Part shown: one piece after another, positions 27,168 through 40,000 of the stretch
Numbering within the stretch: position 1 is the stretch's first letter
How the letters are laid out: each line of letters begins with the position of its first letter
DNA from: Emiliania huxleyi CCMP1516
Lineage: Eukaryota > Haptophyta > Isochrysidales > Noelaerhabdaceae
Reading direction: 5' to 3'
Assembly: GCF_000372725.1 (NCBI RefSeq)
Contig: NW_005202176.1
Span: 380,188 to 444,187, forward strand
Length of the DNA stretch: 64,000 nt
Position numbers and translations under genes: made by a program
Notes under the pieces: model-generated
What the model was told of the DNA's origin: nothing
What the model saw: the letters and a program-made list of their open reading frames with translations, nothing else
The model's database searches: none

Positions 27168-29378
27168 ATGCCCGGCCGAACGAAGGCTGGCTCGGCCGCG
27201 TCCCGGCGCGGGCACGCGTCAACGGCGGCTACTGCTGCGCCGCTCTCGCTGCCGAAAAGGATCGAATCGGCGGCGGAGAACGGCAAGGTCGACGTGGTGC
27301 AGACGTGGCTCAGCGGGGCTGGGCGGGTTGACGCGACGTGCGTGCGTGGCGGTGTGTGCGGCTGTACGCTCCTGCTGATCGCCACCGAACACGGTCACAA
27401 AGAGATTATCGAACTACTGCTGAAGCGCGGCGCGGAGGCGGACGCGCGCGATGGCGAAGACCATACGGCGCTGATGGCCGCCGCCCGCTGGGGCTACGAG
27501 CTGGTGGCCGAGATGCTGCTGCGGCACGGCGTAGAGATCAACCTGCAGAACAGCGCAGGCAGCACCGCGCTGATGGTGGCCGCCGCCAACGGCCACGAGC
27601 AGGTGGCCGAGATGCTGATTCAGCACGGCGCGGAGATCAACCTTCAAGCTGGTGACGCCAGTACGGCGCTGATGGCCGCCGCCGCCGAGGGCCACGAGCG
27701 GGTGGCTGACTTGCTGCTGCGGCACGGGGCGGAGATCGACCTTCAAGACAGTTGCAACGGCCACACTGCGCTCACGGGCGCCGCCTGCATCGGCCATCCC
27801 ACCGTCGTGCTTCGCCTGCTGCGCGCGGGCGCAGACATGACGCTGCGCACTGCGGCGGGCAAGACGGCGCTACAGATCGCCAACGAGAAGGGCCACGCCG
27901 AGTGCGTCGCCGCCGTCAGGACGTATCTCGGCGAGGTGGCGGCTCGGAGCAAGGCGCCGTCGGCCGAGGCGGGCGGCGCAGGGGCGGGCGGCGCACCCGC
28001 AGGCGAAGCGGCGGCGGGCGCCAGTGCCGCGGCCTCTGCTTCCAGCGGCGAGGGTGGAGCGGAGACCGCGCCGGGCAGCGGGGCGGTGCCAGAGGAGGTC
28101 GTGCTAGCGGCTCGGCGAGGCGAAGAGGCGACGGTGCTGGCGTGGCTCGACGGCGGCGGGCGGGTCGACGCGACGTTCGAGTACACCTTTGATTGCGGCT
28201 CTCGTGTGAGCGGCATGACGCTGCTGATGGTCGCAATGGTCCAAAACCACGCGGTGCTGGCGGAGGCGCTTCTGCGGCGCGGTGCGGATGTCTCATTGCT
28301 GACCAGCGATGGCAGCTGCTATGCGCTGGGTCTCGCCGCCGTGAACGGCCGCGAAAAGCTGGTCAAGCTGGCATTGCGGCACGGCGCGGAGATCAATCAG
28401 AGAAGCCGCACGACCGGTTGCACCGCGCTGATGGACGCCGCCTACGAAGGTCGCGAGCGGGTGGTCCACACGCTGATCCGGCACGGCGCAGAGATCGACC
28501 ATCAGGACAACGACGACGGCACCGCCCTGATTCAAGCCGCCGCCGTCGGCCACCCTGCCGTCGTGCGTCAGCTGCTGCGGGGGGGCGCAGACATGACGCT
28601 GAGCACTATGGATGGCAAGACCGCGCTGCAATGGGCCAAGGAGAGGGGCCAAGCCGAGTGCGTGTGCGCCCTCGAGGAGCACGCGGCGGCCAAGGCGGCG
28701 GCCGAGAAGGCGGCGAATGAGGCGGCGTGGGCTGCGGGGGCGGCGGAGAGGGCGGCGCAGAGGGCGGCGGAGGAGAAGGAGGCGGCCCGGCACGCCGAGG
28801 AGCTACTGGCGGAGGTCGAGGCGGAGAAGCGCGCCAAGGGCAAGAAGGGCAAGAAGAAGAAGAAGGGCGGCGGGAGCGGCGGCGCTGGGCCGTCGCAGGA
28901 GTCCGAGGCGCCGGCAGAGGCAGCCGCAGCCAAGCCCGCGCCGTTGGACAGGGAGGGGCTGCTCCGGCTTCTCGCGGAGCTCCACGAGGACAGGATCCGG
29001 TTCGGCATCACGGCGGAGACGTCGGTCGAGGGATTGGCGGAGGCGCTGGGAGAGGCGGCGGGCGAGGCGAGCGAGGAGGAGGGTGAGGAGGAGACGGAGG
29101 CGGCCGAGGAGGAGGGCGAGGAGGAGGGCGAGGAGGAGGGCGAGGAGGCGGCAGCGGAGGCGCGCCGGCAGGCTGAGGCGAAGGCTGCGGCTGTGGCAGC
29201 GGCAGAAGAGGAGGAGGAGGCCGCGGCGGCGGCGGAGGCGGCGGCCGAGGCGGCAGTTGCAGCGGTAGCGGCGGCAGCGGCGGCGGCAGCGGCGGCGGCA
29301 GAGGCGGCGCTCGCCGCAGCCAAGGCGAGGCGCGTCTCGGCGGCCGCTGCGAGGGCGAAGGCGCGGGAGGCGGCCTAG
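27168..29378 (+). CDS. Ankyrin-repeat protein with charged coiled-coil tail
   Basis: An intact, intronless 736-residue frame. Two ankyrin clusters are visible: residues about 25-260 (repeats ending AEMLLRHGVEINLQ, AEMLIQHGAEINLQ, ADLLLRHGAEIDLQ, LRLLRAGADMTLR) and about 305-510 (AEALLRRGADVSL, VKLALRHGAEINQ, VHTLIRHGAEIDHQ, VRQLLRGGADMTL). The clusters are joined by an Ala/Gly linker and look like an internal duplication. The last 225 residues are Ala/Glu-rich with a Lys-rich patch (KGKKGKKKKK) and are probably coiled coil. Its role is protein binding; no partner is evident. The start at 27168 is preferred over an in-frame ATG at 26973 because the extra 65 residues look non-coding and contain the presumed promoter element. 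The gene converges with the PKS. Confidence 0.85.
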   Translation: MPGRTKAGSAASRRGHASTAATAAPLSLPKRIESAAENGKVDVVQTWLSGAGRVDATCVRGGVCGCTLLLIATEHGHKEIIELLLKRGAEADARDGEDHTALMAAARWGYELVAEMLLRHGVEINLQNSAGSTALMVAAANGHEQVAEMLIQHGAEINLQAGDASTALMAAAAEGHERVADLLLRHGAEIDLQDSCNGHTALTGAACIGHPTVVLRLLRAGADMTLRTAAGKTALQIANEKGHAECVAAVRTYLGEVAARSKAPSAEAGGAGAGGAPAGEAAAGASAAASASSGEGGAETAPGSGAVPEEVVLAARRGEEATVLAWLDGGGRVDATFEYTFDCGSRVSGMTLLMVAMVQNHAVLAEALLRRGADVSLLTSDGSCYALGLAAVNGREKLVKLALRHGAEINQRSRTTGCTALMDAAYEGRERVVHTLIRHGAEIDHQDNDDGTALIQAAAVGHPAVVRQLLRGGADMTLSTMDGKTALQWAKERGQAECVCALEEHAAAKAAAEKAANEAAWAAGAAERAAQRAAEEKEAARHAEELLAEVEAEKRAKGKKGKKKKKGGGSGGAGPSQESEAPAEAAAAKPAPLDREGLLRLLAELHEDRIRFGITAETSVEGLAEALGEAAGEASEEEGEEETEAAEEEGEEEGEEEGEEAAAEARRQAEAKAAAVAAAEEEEEAAAAAEAAAEAAVAAVAAAAAAAAAAAEAALAAAKARRVSAAAARAKAREAA

Positions 29379-29667
29379 CCCACGCGCCGAAGAGGACTGC
29401 TGGCGCAGACCGCAGTGGCAACCATGTGTGGGGAAGGGATTCGAAGGGTGTCGCTCGGACTTTGGCAACATATATCGAGAATGTACAACTCTCTCGAGTC
29501 ACGAGTGTACGTACGTACTTATAGCTTACTGGGAGAAAAGAGTCGAGTGTACGTTACACTTTTTTGGTTCACATGCCTCCCTGCGACCGCGGTCCGCGCA
29601 ACGATGGTGTGTGTGTGTGAGACGCACAGACGACGTCAACACGCGACAGATGTCAAACACCCGACGC
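29379..29667. other. 289-bp convergent intergenic gap
   Basis: Lies between the ankyrin stop and the PKS stop. It holds a GTGTGTGTGTG run near 29,608 and no gene. Any 3' ends of both transcripts must lie here or overlap. Confidence 0.7.
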
Positions 29668-31015
29668 TTACGCCCCCATGTCATCCGAGTTGAGGACGAC
29701 AGGCCCAACACGCCCGCCCTCGAGCCTCTGCCGCGCGGGCACCGCCGGCTGAAGGCAGCCGCGGACGCCCGCGAGCAGCTCGGCGAGCGCGCCCTGCCAC
29801 CCGTCCGCCTTGAGCGAGCCGCCGCCACCGCTGGTTGCGGCGGCGCGGGTCGAGCGAGAGCGCGGCAGCTCCTCCAGCGCCTTGGCCGGCGGCGACGGCG
29901 CGAGGAACTCGGCCGCCATCGCCTTGAACCGCTCGTCGCGGCGCGCGATGCACTGCATCACCACGTCGAAGTGCTGCCCCTCGAGCTCCAGCTCGAGCGC
30001 CGACGCCCCAAACTCGCCGAGCGAGCCCTGGATCTGCACCATCCGCTCGAGCGCGCCGAGCGCCCTCGCGCCGAGCACGCGCTCGAAGTCGTCGCGGATG
30101 TGCGCGAGCGAGGAGCCCTCGTCGAGCATCTTTCGGAAGTCGGACGCGTTCTCGTACTTTGCGAACGCCGCGCGCACCATCGCCGAGCGGCCTCCCGTCA
30201 GCCGGTCGACCACGGCGTCGTCGACGTTGCGCAGCCCTTGCGTCATGAGGAAGCTGAAGTACGCCCCTCGCTCGCTCGCGCGTACCATGAGTATGGCGGG
30301 CTCGCCGCGCTCGCCGGCAAAGGCGAAGGGCCGCGGCGGCTTCGGCGCCCTCCCTCCCCACTCGTCCCACACCAGCTGGATGAGCTGCTTGTGCACAGCG
30401 ATCCGGACGGCGGCGGCGCGCGTCGCCTCCTGCGCCTGCGCGATGCTCGGGCGCGCAGGCAGCGAGGCCTTGGCCAGGACGAAGGCGAGGGCGCCCTCGG
30501 GCGAGCCGCGCACCTCGTCAAGGATCCCCTGCAGGGCCTCGAGCCCGCCCGCGTCGCGCGCGCCGCCGAGCTGGATCGTGGGGCCGATGATGAGCGACTC
30601 GGCCGCCATCGCGAAGCTGATGTGCACGTGGCGCGAGAGCTCGCGCAGGAAGCCCGGCATTGCGCCCGACTCTGGCGGGTCGATGAGCACGAGGCCGCGC
30701 GGCCGCCCGCCGAGGCTCCGCGCGATGAGGGCGACTCTGTGCGCGACCAGCGCGCCGAGCGAGCCGCCGATCAGGTCAAAGGGCGAGTCAGCCAGGTAGG
30801 CGACCAGCTCGGCGGCGTACGCCTCGGAGAGCTGCTGGATGGAGGTCGACCCCTCGACGACGCCACTCCAAAAGGCGGGGTGGCGCAGCGCGATCACCTC
30901 GCGCTCGAGCACGTTGGAGGGCTTGTACCACCGCTCGTAGCCTTGCTCGTCGCCGACGACGCTGTGTGCTATGACGAGCGGCGGCGCAGCCGGCGCCGCG
31001 GCAGGTTTGCCGCAC
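29668..31015 (-). other. Terminal thioesterase (alpha/beta-hydrolase) and C-terminal tail of the PKS
   Basis: After an Ala/Thr/Pro linker the chain carries PPLVIAHSVVGDEQGY, then the nucleophile elbow FDLIGGSLGALVAHR (Ser codon 30760-30762) and LVLIDPPESG, the typical type I PKS thioesterase order. This should hydrolyse or cyclise the finished chain. About 200 further residues (helical, with GLRNVDDAVVDRLTGGRSAM and ARDERFKAMAAEFLAP) follow before the stop at 29668 and have no family I recognise. Confidence 0.88.
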
Positions 31016-34000
31016 AGCCGCACGAGCGACGGACTGATGTACTCAGCCTGCTCGGCTCCAGCGTGCTCGGTCCGATCCGTGGAGGTGGGCGCAGCGGCCG
31101 TGGCCGACGCCTCGACCGACTCCCCAGCTTGCGCTCCTGGCCCCGCCTCGGGCGGTGCGGCCGTGGCACTCGCGCCAAGGTGCAGAGCGAGGGAGCGCGC
31201 CGTCGGGTGGTCAATGAGCAGCGTGCTCGGCAGCTCGTCGACGCCCGTCGCGTGCTGCAGCTGGGTGCGCAACTCGACCGCGCCGAGCGAGTCGAGCCCC
31301 GCATCTGCGAGAGGGACGTCCGCATCGACGCTGCCACTCATAGCGCCACCGATGATGTCGAGGATAGAGTCGAGGTTGAGCGCCACAGACTTCGTGTAGC
31401 CGCCAGCCGCCTTCTCCTTGAGCAGACGCCGGTTCTTCCACGGCAGGAGCAGGCCGGGCACGGGGCCAGCGGCTCCCCGGCCGAGCAGCAGCGGCCACTC
31501 GGCCGGCCACACCGCCACGACGCGGTCGCACCGCGCCAGCGAGGCGTGAAGGGCGTCCCACGCCATCGCACGCGTGACGGCGCCCATGCCGCTCTTCGTC
31601 GCCCGCTCGTCCGCCCCGTGGCGCGCAGCGTAGCCGATCTCGGCGACGGCGCCCCACTGCGTGCCGAGCCCGCCCAGGCCCGCGTCGCGCCGGCAGTGCA
31701 CCAGCGAGTCGAGCCACGTGTTGGCCGCAGAGTGCGGCGTCGCGGCGGCGTTGCCGATGAGCCCCGCCACCGACGAGTAGGCGTGGAAGTGCTGCAGCGC
31801 GCCGGCGAGGCTGGCCGCGTGCAGCCAGCCCGCGCCGTGCACCTTGGGCGCGAAGACCGTGGCGAAGTGGCCCATCGTCTGGTTGCGCACCGTCGCATCC
31901 GCAAGCAAGCCCGCGGCGTGGTAGACCCCGCACAGCGGCATGCAGCTCTGCTGCACGGCGCCGGCAAGCGCCCGCACAGCGGTGGCGTCAGACACGTCGC
32001 AACGGGCGGGCGACACGGCAACGCGGCTGGTGAGCCACGCCCAGTCCGCCTCGCTGCCGCTCTGCACGCGCCCGCTGCGACACGAAAGCACCAGGTGCTT
32101 CGCGCCACGCCCGACGAGCATGCGTGCCGTCAGCAAGCCGAGCCCGCCGAGCCCACCCGAGAAGAGGTGGGTGCCGCGATCGAGCTCCGCGCGCCGTGCG
32201 CCAGGCGACCGCTCGCCCACCTGGGAGACGATGATCGCCTGCGTCTCGAGCAGCAGGCCGTCGCCGCGCATGCAGTGGGAGCTGGCAAAGCCGCTCGCCG
32301 CCAGGATCTGACGCCAGTGCTCCCACGACAGCAGCGGGCTCGGCTGGTTGGTGCGCTCCGGGTCGCTCGCAAACATCCACCACCCGTCGGTCAGGCCAAA
32401 CGTGGTCTGCAAAAATCCACTCGTTCGAAGCAGCTCATTCAGAAGAAGGAAGCCCCCGTCGCAGAGCAGGCGGCGGCAGTTTCGCAGCGTGTTGCGGATG
32501 AAGGGCGTCGCGTGCAGCACGTTGGTGGCGATGGCGAGGTCGAACGATCCCGAGGCGAAGCCCTGGAGGCGCGAGTCGGCGTCGATGTTGAGCAGCTCAA
32601 AGCGCATGAAGCCGGCGTACTCGGCAAAGCGCCGCTGCGCCTGGTTGAGGAAGACCTCCGACACGTCGGTGAACATGTACTGCTCGCACACCCGACGCAG
32701 CCGCGGCAGCACGCTCGATGCCGTGCCGCCCGTGCCGGCGCCAACCTCGACGACGCTCAAGAAGCGGCCGGCTGGCAGGCTGGCAATGATGGAGTCGATC
32801 GCGGCCACCACGCACTCGTTGTAGAAGCGAGCGTTGACGGCGTCCTCGTACACGGGCAGCGTCAGCTCCATCGACCCTCCCGGGAAGAGGAGCTCCTGGT
32901 AGGCGACGGTGCCGAGGAGGGCGGCGGCGAGCTGGGAGGCACATCGTTGAGTCAAGCCAACCTCAGGCCAGAGCCGCGGCGACACTGCGAGCACGTCTTC
33001 GTACGATGCGGGCTCTGTGGGCGGCTCGATGGCGGCGCACCACTCATGTAGCAGCCGGTGGTGCCACTTGGGGATGGCAGAAGGGTCCAAACCGCTCAGG
33101 GCGCGGGCGATGTCGTGCCTCACAGCCCTCTCAAGCACCTCGTGGGCGTCCGTCACCTGCGGCAATTCCTCGAGCGCGCGCACCGCGTCCGACACGTGGG
33201 CATCAAGCAGCTCGCAGAGCGGCGCAAACGCCACCGCCAACGAGCTTGGCGCACCCAACCGGACAGGTATCGTGATCACCACCTTGCCGAGGTTTGCGCC
33301 GCCCGAGAGGAACCGGAACGCGTCTCGTGCCTCGCGCTCGATGCCGAAGCTGCGGAGCGGGAGGCCGTGGACCACAACCGCCTCGAGCCGCCGCGCGAGG
33401 ACCTGCAGCACCTCTGCAGAGTACCAGTCAGGGTCGGCGGGGACGTCGAGCGCCATGTCGAGGACGGAATAGGCGCTCGGCACGGCGGCGGCGGCTCGCG
33501 CAAAGCTCCACACGGAGCGCTTCCCGATCTCTTCGAACCGGCCGGCCGGCGCAAGGAGCGCGAAGGAGGTGGAGATGAAGTCCGCGGACAGGCTGTTGAG
33601 CACGCCGTCCAGGCGCCGCCCGCCAAGCTGCGATGCGAGCGAATGCCCGCACGAGGCAGCTTGGCGAGAGCTCGCAGTCGAGCGTACGCCGCAGCACCGC
33701 AGGAGGTGGTGCTTGCGCGGGGCGCCCGCGGTGCCAAAGAGCCGGAGGCGAAGCCACGCGGCGTACTCCGAAGCCGCCAGGCCAACGCCGCCGGCCGTAG
33801 CGTGCACGAGCAGCCGCCGCGAGCCGACGAGCCGGGACCGGACGAACGCCACGTGCACAGTGCACCAGGTGCTGATCAGAGTGGTCGCGGCCTCAAAGCT
33901 CACCGCGCTCGGCTTGCGCACCTGCAATCGCGCGTCGCAGCACACATGCGATGCGAGGCAAGCATTGGAGATACCGAAGCAAGCGTCGCGCTGAGCAATG

Positions 34001-37000
34001 TGAGCGACCTGCGAGCCCGCGTGCTCCACCATGCCAGCGCAGTCGGAACCCGGGTCGGCTCGAGGCCCCGGATACTGATCCAAAACGATCAGGACATCCC
34101 GGAAGTTGAGGCCGACCGCATGCACGGCGATGCTGACCTCGGTGGGCGCCACCTCGTTGCCATCGCGGGACGAGTGGTCGCCCCGAGGCTCGAGCTTGAG
34201 GTTCGCGAATGAGCCGCGGGGCTCGCAAGTCAGGACGATCGACTGCAACGCCGCCGGCGATCTCCGCAAGGTCAGCCGGCGAACGTGCATCGAGCCGCCG
34301 CGGAGCGCCGCCTCGTTCTCGGCGGCGGGTCCCACTCGCAGGCCGTGGACGAACCCGTCCTCGGATGCCAGCGCGCGCGAGCGCACGAGCTCGGCCGCGC
34401 CACGCAGCGACTGCGCGCACCCGAAGTCGAGGTCCAGGTTGTACAGCGGCAGCCCGGCTGCCTCTTGCAGACACGCACGCGCAAAGCCCCACAGACCGGC
34501 GTGCTCGCTCGAGCTCCGCCGCACGGAGGCGACGGGCTGGGTCAGGTGCGTGCAGACCCACACCGGCACAGCGGCGGGCAGGTCCATCTGCCACTGCACG
34601 ATGGTCAGCGCCGACGCGATGCTGCCCAGCGCGGCCGCAGCCCGGGGCGGCGCGACGAGGACGACGCCATCGAGAGCGCCGGCCTCGCGCAGCTCCGAGG
34701 CGGACCCGCTCTCCGCGCGCCGAGCGATGCTCCGCCCGAGCGCCGCGGCCAGCGTGCCGCGCCGGTCGCCCACGAGCAAGACGCGGGCCTCCCGGCTCGG
34801 ATCGGCCGCGGCGGAGGCCACCGGAGCCCACTCCGTCGCAAAGTAGCCAACCTTTTCAGTGGCCTTGGTCTCGGGCTTCTGTCGCCAAGCAAAGAGGGTT
34901 CGCTTAAAGCGTAAGGATGGCCCCCACGGGACCGCTACGTCATCGCCAGAGATAGTCAATAGATGGTGCACAATGGTGCCGCTGTACCCAAACGAGCTCA
35001 CGCCGCCGAGCCGAGTGGCGTTGCCGCCCTCCCACGTCGTCGCGAGCTGCGTCTGGTGCAAGACGCGGACGCTCTCGATCGCGGAAGCCACGTGCGGGTT
35101 GAGCACGCGGAGCTGTGCGTTGGGCGACGCCTGATCGGTCACCAGCTTCAGCCCGAGGCGAAGAAGCCCCGCGGCACCGGCAGCCGCTTCGGCATGGCCC
35201 GCGTTGGCCTTGATGCTGCCCACTGCCGTGATGGAACCGTGCCCTGCAAGCAAGGTCGCGGCGAGCGAGCCCACCTCGATCGGGTCGCCGAGCGACGTGC
35301 CAGTGCCGTGCGCCTCGACGCAGCTCAGATCATCGCAGGTCGATCCGGCATCGACGAGCGCTGCCTCAAGGAGCGCCTGCTGCGCCTTGCCGTTTGGCGC
35401 GGTGAGGCTCGCGCTCTTGCCGTCTTGCCGCACGCAGCTCCCGGTGGAGACGAGGGACGACTCCGACTTGGCGTGCGACAGCAGTGTGAGGGCACAGCAG
35501 GACTCGCCACGCGCAAAGCCATCAGCGCGGGCGTCAAAAGTGTGGCAGCGCCCCCGCGCCGACGTCATGCCAGCCGTCGCAAAGCTTGTCCCCAGCGACG
35601 GCAGAAGCATCAAGCTCACGCCAGCAACAACTCCGCCAGAGCACTCGCCGAGCTGGGTAGCACGCAGTGCCGCGTGACCAGCCGCAAGCGTAGAGGAGCA
35701 GGCAGTGTCATACGACGCGCACGGACCCTGGAGGCCCAAAATGTAGGACAGCCGTCCAGATGCGATCGAGTGGCTGCTACCCGTGGCAGAGTAGACGCTG
35801 CTAGCGAGGGGCGAGTTCGTGACGAGGAATGCAAAGTCCTGCGTTCCAATACCAACGAACACGCCCATGGTTGTGCCAATTAGCGTGGTGCGCTTCAGCC
35901 CGGCACCGTGCAGCGACTCGTAGCCCCGCTCGAGCAAGATGCGCTGCTGCGGATCCATCACTGCCGTCTCGGCCGCGGAGATGCCAAAGCACGCGTTGTC
36001 GAAGCGGTCAATGCCGCGCGCAAACCCACCGTGACGTACTCGGCGAGCGATGAGCTCATCTGGGAACTGCAGCTCGTCTGGGCACCACCGGTCAGCAGGC
36101 ACCTCCGACACCACGTTGCCGCCCGTCGCGGCGACGGCTCGAGCCGCCTCGAGAGTGGTGACGCCCTCCGGAAGGGTGGCAGAGAGGCCGGCGGCGCAAA
36201 CCGCCTCGGCAGCGCGGGCGGAGGCATGCGAGGGCGTGGCGGCGGCGGCTGCCACCGGCGGCGCGCCCTTGTCGCTGAAGAAGGAAGCCAGCTGACGCGC
36301 AGTCGGGTGGTCAAACACCAGAGTGCTCGGCAGTGGCACCGCGTCGCCAGCCGCCCGCTGGAGCTGGTTGCGCAGCTCGACCGCGCCGAGCGAGTCGAGC
36401 CCCGCCTCCATGAGAGGCACGTCCGCGTCGACGCGTGCGCTCATTGTGCCCTGCAAGATCTCGAGCACCCCGTCGAGGCTCAGAAGGGCGGACGAACCCG
36501 CCGTCGCGGCCGGCTGGGTCGCGCTGGCACTCGCCGGAACGCCCGGCGCCGGCGCTGCGCGGGCGCGCTTCGGCGCCGCTCGGCCGCGCCGGTTCTTCCA
36601 CGGCAGGAGCAGGCCGGGCACGGCGCCGGCAGGTGCGCGGCCGAGCAGCAGCGGCCACTCGGCCGGCCACACCGCCACGACGCGGTCGCACCGCGCCAGC
36701 GAGGCGTGAAGGGCGTCCCACGCCATCGCACGCGTGACGGCGCCCATGCCGCTCTTCGTCGCCCGCTCGTCCGCCCCGTGGCGCGCCGCGTAGCCGATCT
36801 CGGCGACGGCGCCCCACTGCGTGCCGAGCCCGCCCAGGCCCGCGTCGCGCCGGCAGTGCACCAGCGAGTCGAGCCACGTGTTGGCCGCAGAGTGCGGCGT
36901 CGCGGCGGCGTTGCCGATGAGCCCCGCCACCGACGAGTAGGCGTGGAAGTGCTGCAGCGCGCCGGCGAGGCTGGCCGCGTGCAGCCAGCCCGCGCCGTGC

Positions 37001-40000
37001 ACCTTGGGCGCGAAGACCGTGGCGAAGTGGCCCATCGTCTGGTTGCGCACCGTCGCATCCGCAAGCAAGCCCGCGGCGTGGTAGACCCCGCACAGCGGCA
37101 TACAGCTCTGCTGCACGGCGCCGGCAAGCGCCCGCACAGCGGTGGCGTCAGACACGTCGCAACGGGCGGGCGACACGGCAACGCGGCTGGTGAGCCACGC
37201 CCAGTCCGCCTCGCTGCCGCTCTGCACGCGCCCGCTGCGAGACGAAAGCACCAGGTGCTTCGCGCCACGCCCGACGAGCATGCGTGCCGTCAGCAAGCCG
37301 AGCCCGCCGAGCCCACCCGAGAAGAGGTGGGTGCCGCGATCGAGCTCCGCGCGCCGTGCGCCAGGCGACCGCTCGCCCACCTGGGAGACGATGATCGCCT
37401 GCGTCTCGAGCAGCAGGCCGTCGCCGCGCATGCAGTGGGAGCTGGCAAAGCCGCTCGCCGCCAGGATCTGACGCCAGTGCTCCCACGACAGCAGCGGGCT
37501 CGGCTGGTTGGTGCGCTCCGGGTCGCTCGCAAACATCCACCACCCGTCAGTCAGGCCAAACGTGGTCTGGATAGAACTGCTCGTCCGAAGTGCCTCATTG
37601 ACAAGAAGGAAGCCCCCGTCGCAGAGCAGGCGGCGGCAGTTTCGCAGCGTGTTGCGGATGAAGGGCGTCGCGTGCAGCACGTTGGTGGCGATGGCGAGGT
37701 CGAACGATCCCGAGGCGAAGCCCTGGAGGCGCGAGTCGGCGTCGATGTTGAGCAGCTCAAAGCGCATGAAGCCGGCGTACTCGGCAAAGCGCCGCTGCGC
37801 CTGGTTGAGGAAGACCTCCGACACGTCGGTGAACATGTACTGCTCGCACACCCGACGCAGCCGCGGCAGCACGCTCGATGCCGTGCCGCCCGTGCCGGCG
37901 CCAACCTCGACGACGCTCAAGAAGCGGCCGGCTGGCAGGCTGGCAATGATGGAGTCGACCGCGGCCACCACGCACTCGTTGTAGAAGCGGGAGTGAACTG
38001 CGTCCTCGTACACGGGCAGCGTCAGCTCCATGGACCCTCCCGGGAAGAGGAGCTCCTGGTAGGCGACGGTGCCGAGGAGGGCGGCGGCGAGCTGGGAGGC
38101 ACATCGTTGAGTCAAGCCAACCTCAGGCCAGAGCCGCGGCGACACTGCGAGCACGTCTTCGTACGATGCGGGCTCTGTGGGCGGCTCGATGGCGGCGCAC
38201 CACTCATGTAGCAGCCGGTGGTGCCACTTGGGGATGGCAGAAGGGTCCAAACCGCTCAGGGCGCGGGCGATGTCGTGCCTCACAGCCCTCTCAAGCACCT
38301 CGTGGGCGTCCGTCACCTGCGGCAAGTCCTCGAGCGCGCGCACCGCGTCCGACACGTGGGCATCAAGCAGCTCGCAGAGCGGCGCAAACGCCACCGCCAA
38401 CGAGCTTGGCGCACCCAACCGGACAGGTATCGTGATCACCACCTTGCCGAGGTTTGCGCCGCCCGAGAGGAACCGGAACGCGTCTCGTGCCTCGCGCTCG
38501 ATGCCGAAGCTGCGGAGCGGGAGGCCGTGGACCACAACCGCCTCGAGCCGCCGCGCGAGGACCTGCAGCACCTCTGCAGAGTACCAGTCAGGGTCGGCGG
38601 GGACGTCGAGCGCCATGTCGAGGACGGAATAGGCGCTCGGCACGGCGGCGGCGGCTCGCGCAAAGCTCCACACGGAGCGCTTCCCGATCTCTTCGAACCG
38701 GCCGGCCGGCGCAAGGAGCGCGAAGGAGGTGGAGATGAAGTCCGCGGACAGGCTGTTGAGCACGCCGTCCAGGCGCCGCCCGCCAAGCTGCGATGCGAGC
38801 GAATGCCCGCACGAGGCAGCTTGGCGAGAGCTCGCAGTCGAGCGTACGCCGCAGCACCGCAGGAGGTGGTGCTTGCGCGGGGCGCCCGCGGTGCCAAAGA
38901 GCCGGAGGCGAAGCCACGCGGCGTACTCCGAAGCCGCCAGGCCAACGCCGCCGGCCGTAGCGTGCACGAGCAGCCGCCGCGAGCCGACGAGCCGGGACCG
39001 GACGAACGCCACGTGCACAGTGCACCAGGTGCTGATCAGAGTGGTCGCGGCCTCAAAGCTCACCGCGCTCGGCTTGCGCACCTGCAATCGCGCGTCGCAG
39101 CACACATGCGATGCGAGGCAAGCATTGGAGATACCGAAGCAAGCGTCGCGCTGAGCAATGTGAGCGACCTGCGAGCCCGCGTGCTCCACCATGCCAGCGC
39201 AGTCGGAACCCGGGTCGGCTCGAGGCCCCGGATACTGATCCAAAACGATCAGGACATCCCGGAAGTTGAGGCCGACCGCATGCACGGCGATGCTGACCTC
39301 GGTGGGCGCCACCTCGTTGCCATCGCGGGACGAGTGGTCGCCCCGAGGCTCGAGCTTGAGGTTCGCGAATGAGCCGCGGGGCTCGCAAGTCAGGACGATC
39401 GACTGCAACGCCGCCGGCGATCTCCGCAAGGTCAGCCGGCGAACGTGCATCGAGCCGCCGCGGAGCGCCGCCTCGTTCTCGGCGGCGGGTCCCACTCGCA
39501 GGCCGTGGACGAACCCGTCCTCGGATGCCAGCGCGCGCGAGCGCACGAGCTCGGCCGCGCCACGCAGCGACTGCGCGCACCCGAAGTCGAGGTCCAGGTT
39601 GTACAGCGGCAGCCCGGCTGCCTCTTGCAGACACGCACGCGCAAAGCCCCACAGACCGGCGTGCTCGCTCGAGCTCCGCCGCACGGAGGCGACGGGCTGG
39701 GTCAGGTGCGTGCAGACCCACACCGGCACAGCGGCGGGCAGGTCCATCTGCCACTGCACGATGGTCAGCGCCGACGCGATGCTGCCCAGCGCGGCCGCAG
39801 CCCGGGGCGGCGCGACGAGGACGACGCCATCGAGAGCGCCGGCCTCGCGCAGCTCCGAGGCGGACCCGCTCTCCGCGCGCCGAGCGATGCTCCGCCCGAG
39901 CGCCGCGGCCAGCGTGCCGCGCCGGTCGCCCACGAGCAAGACGCGGGCCTCCTGGCTCGGATCGGCCGCGGCGGAGGCCACCGGAGCCCACTCGCACGCG

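Noticed and set aside
29428-33051. 1,207-codon plus-strand open frame antisense to the PKS end
   Set aside because: It has the Arg/Ala/Val-rich composition of an antisense shadow of GC-rich coding DNA, and the minus strand carries recognisable thioesterase, ACP, KR and MT motifs.
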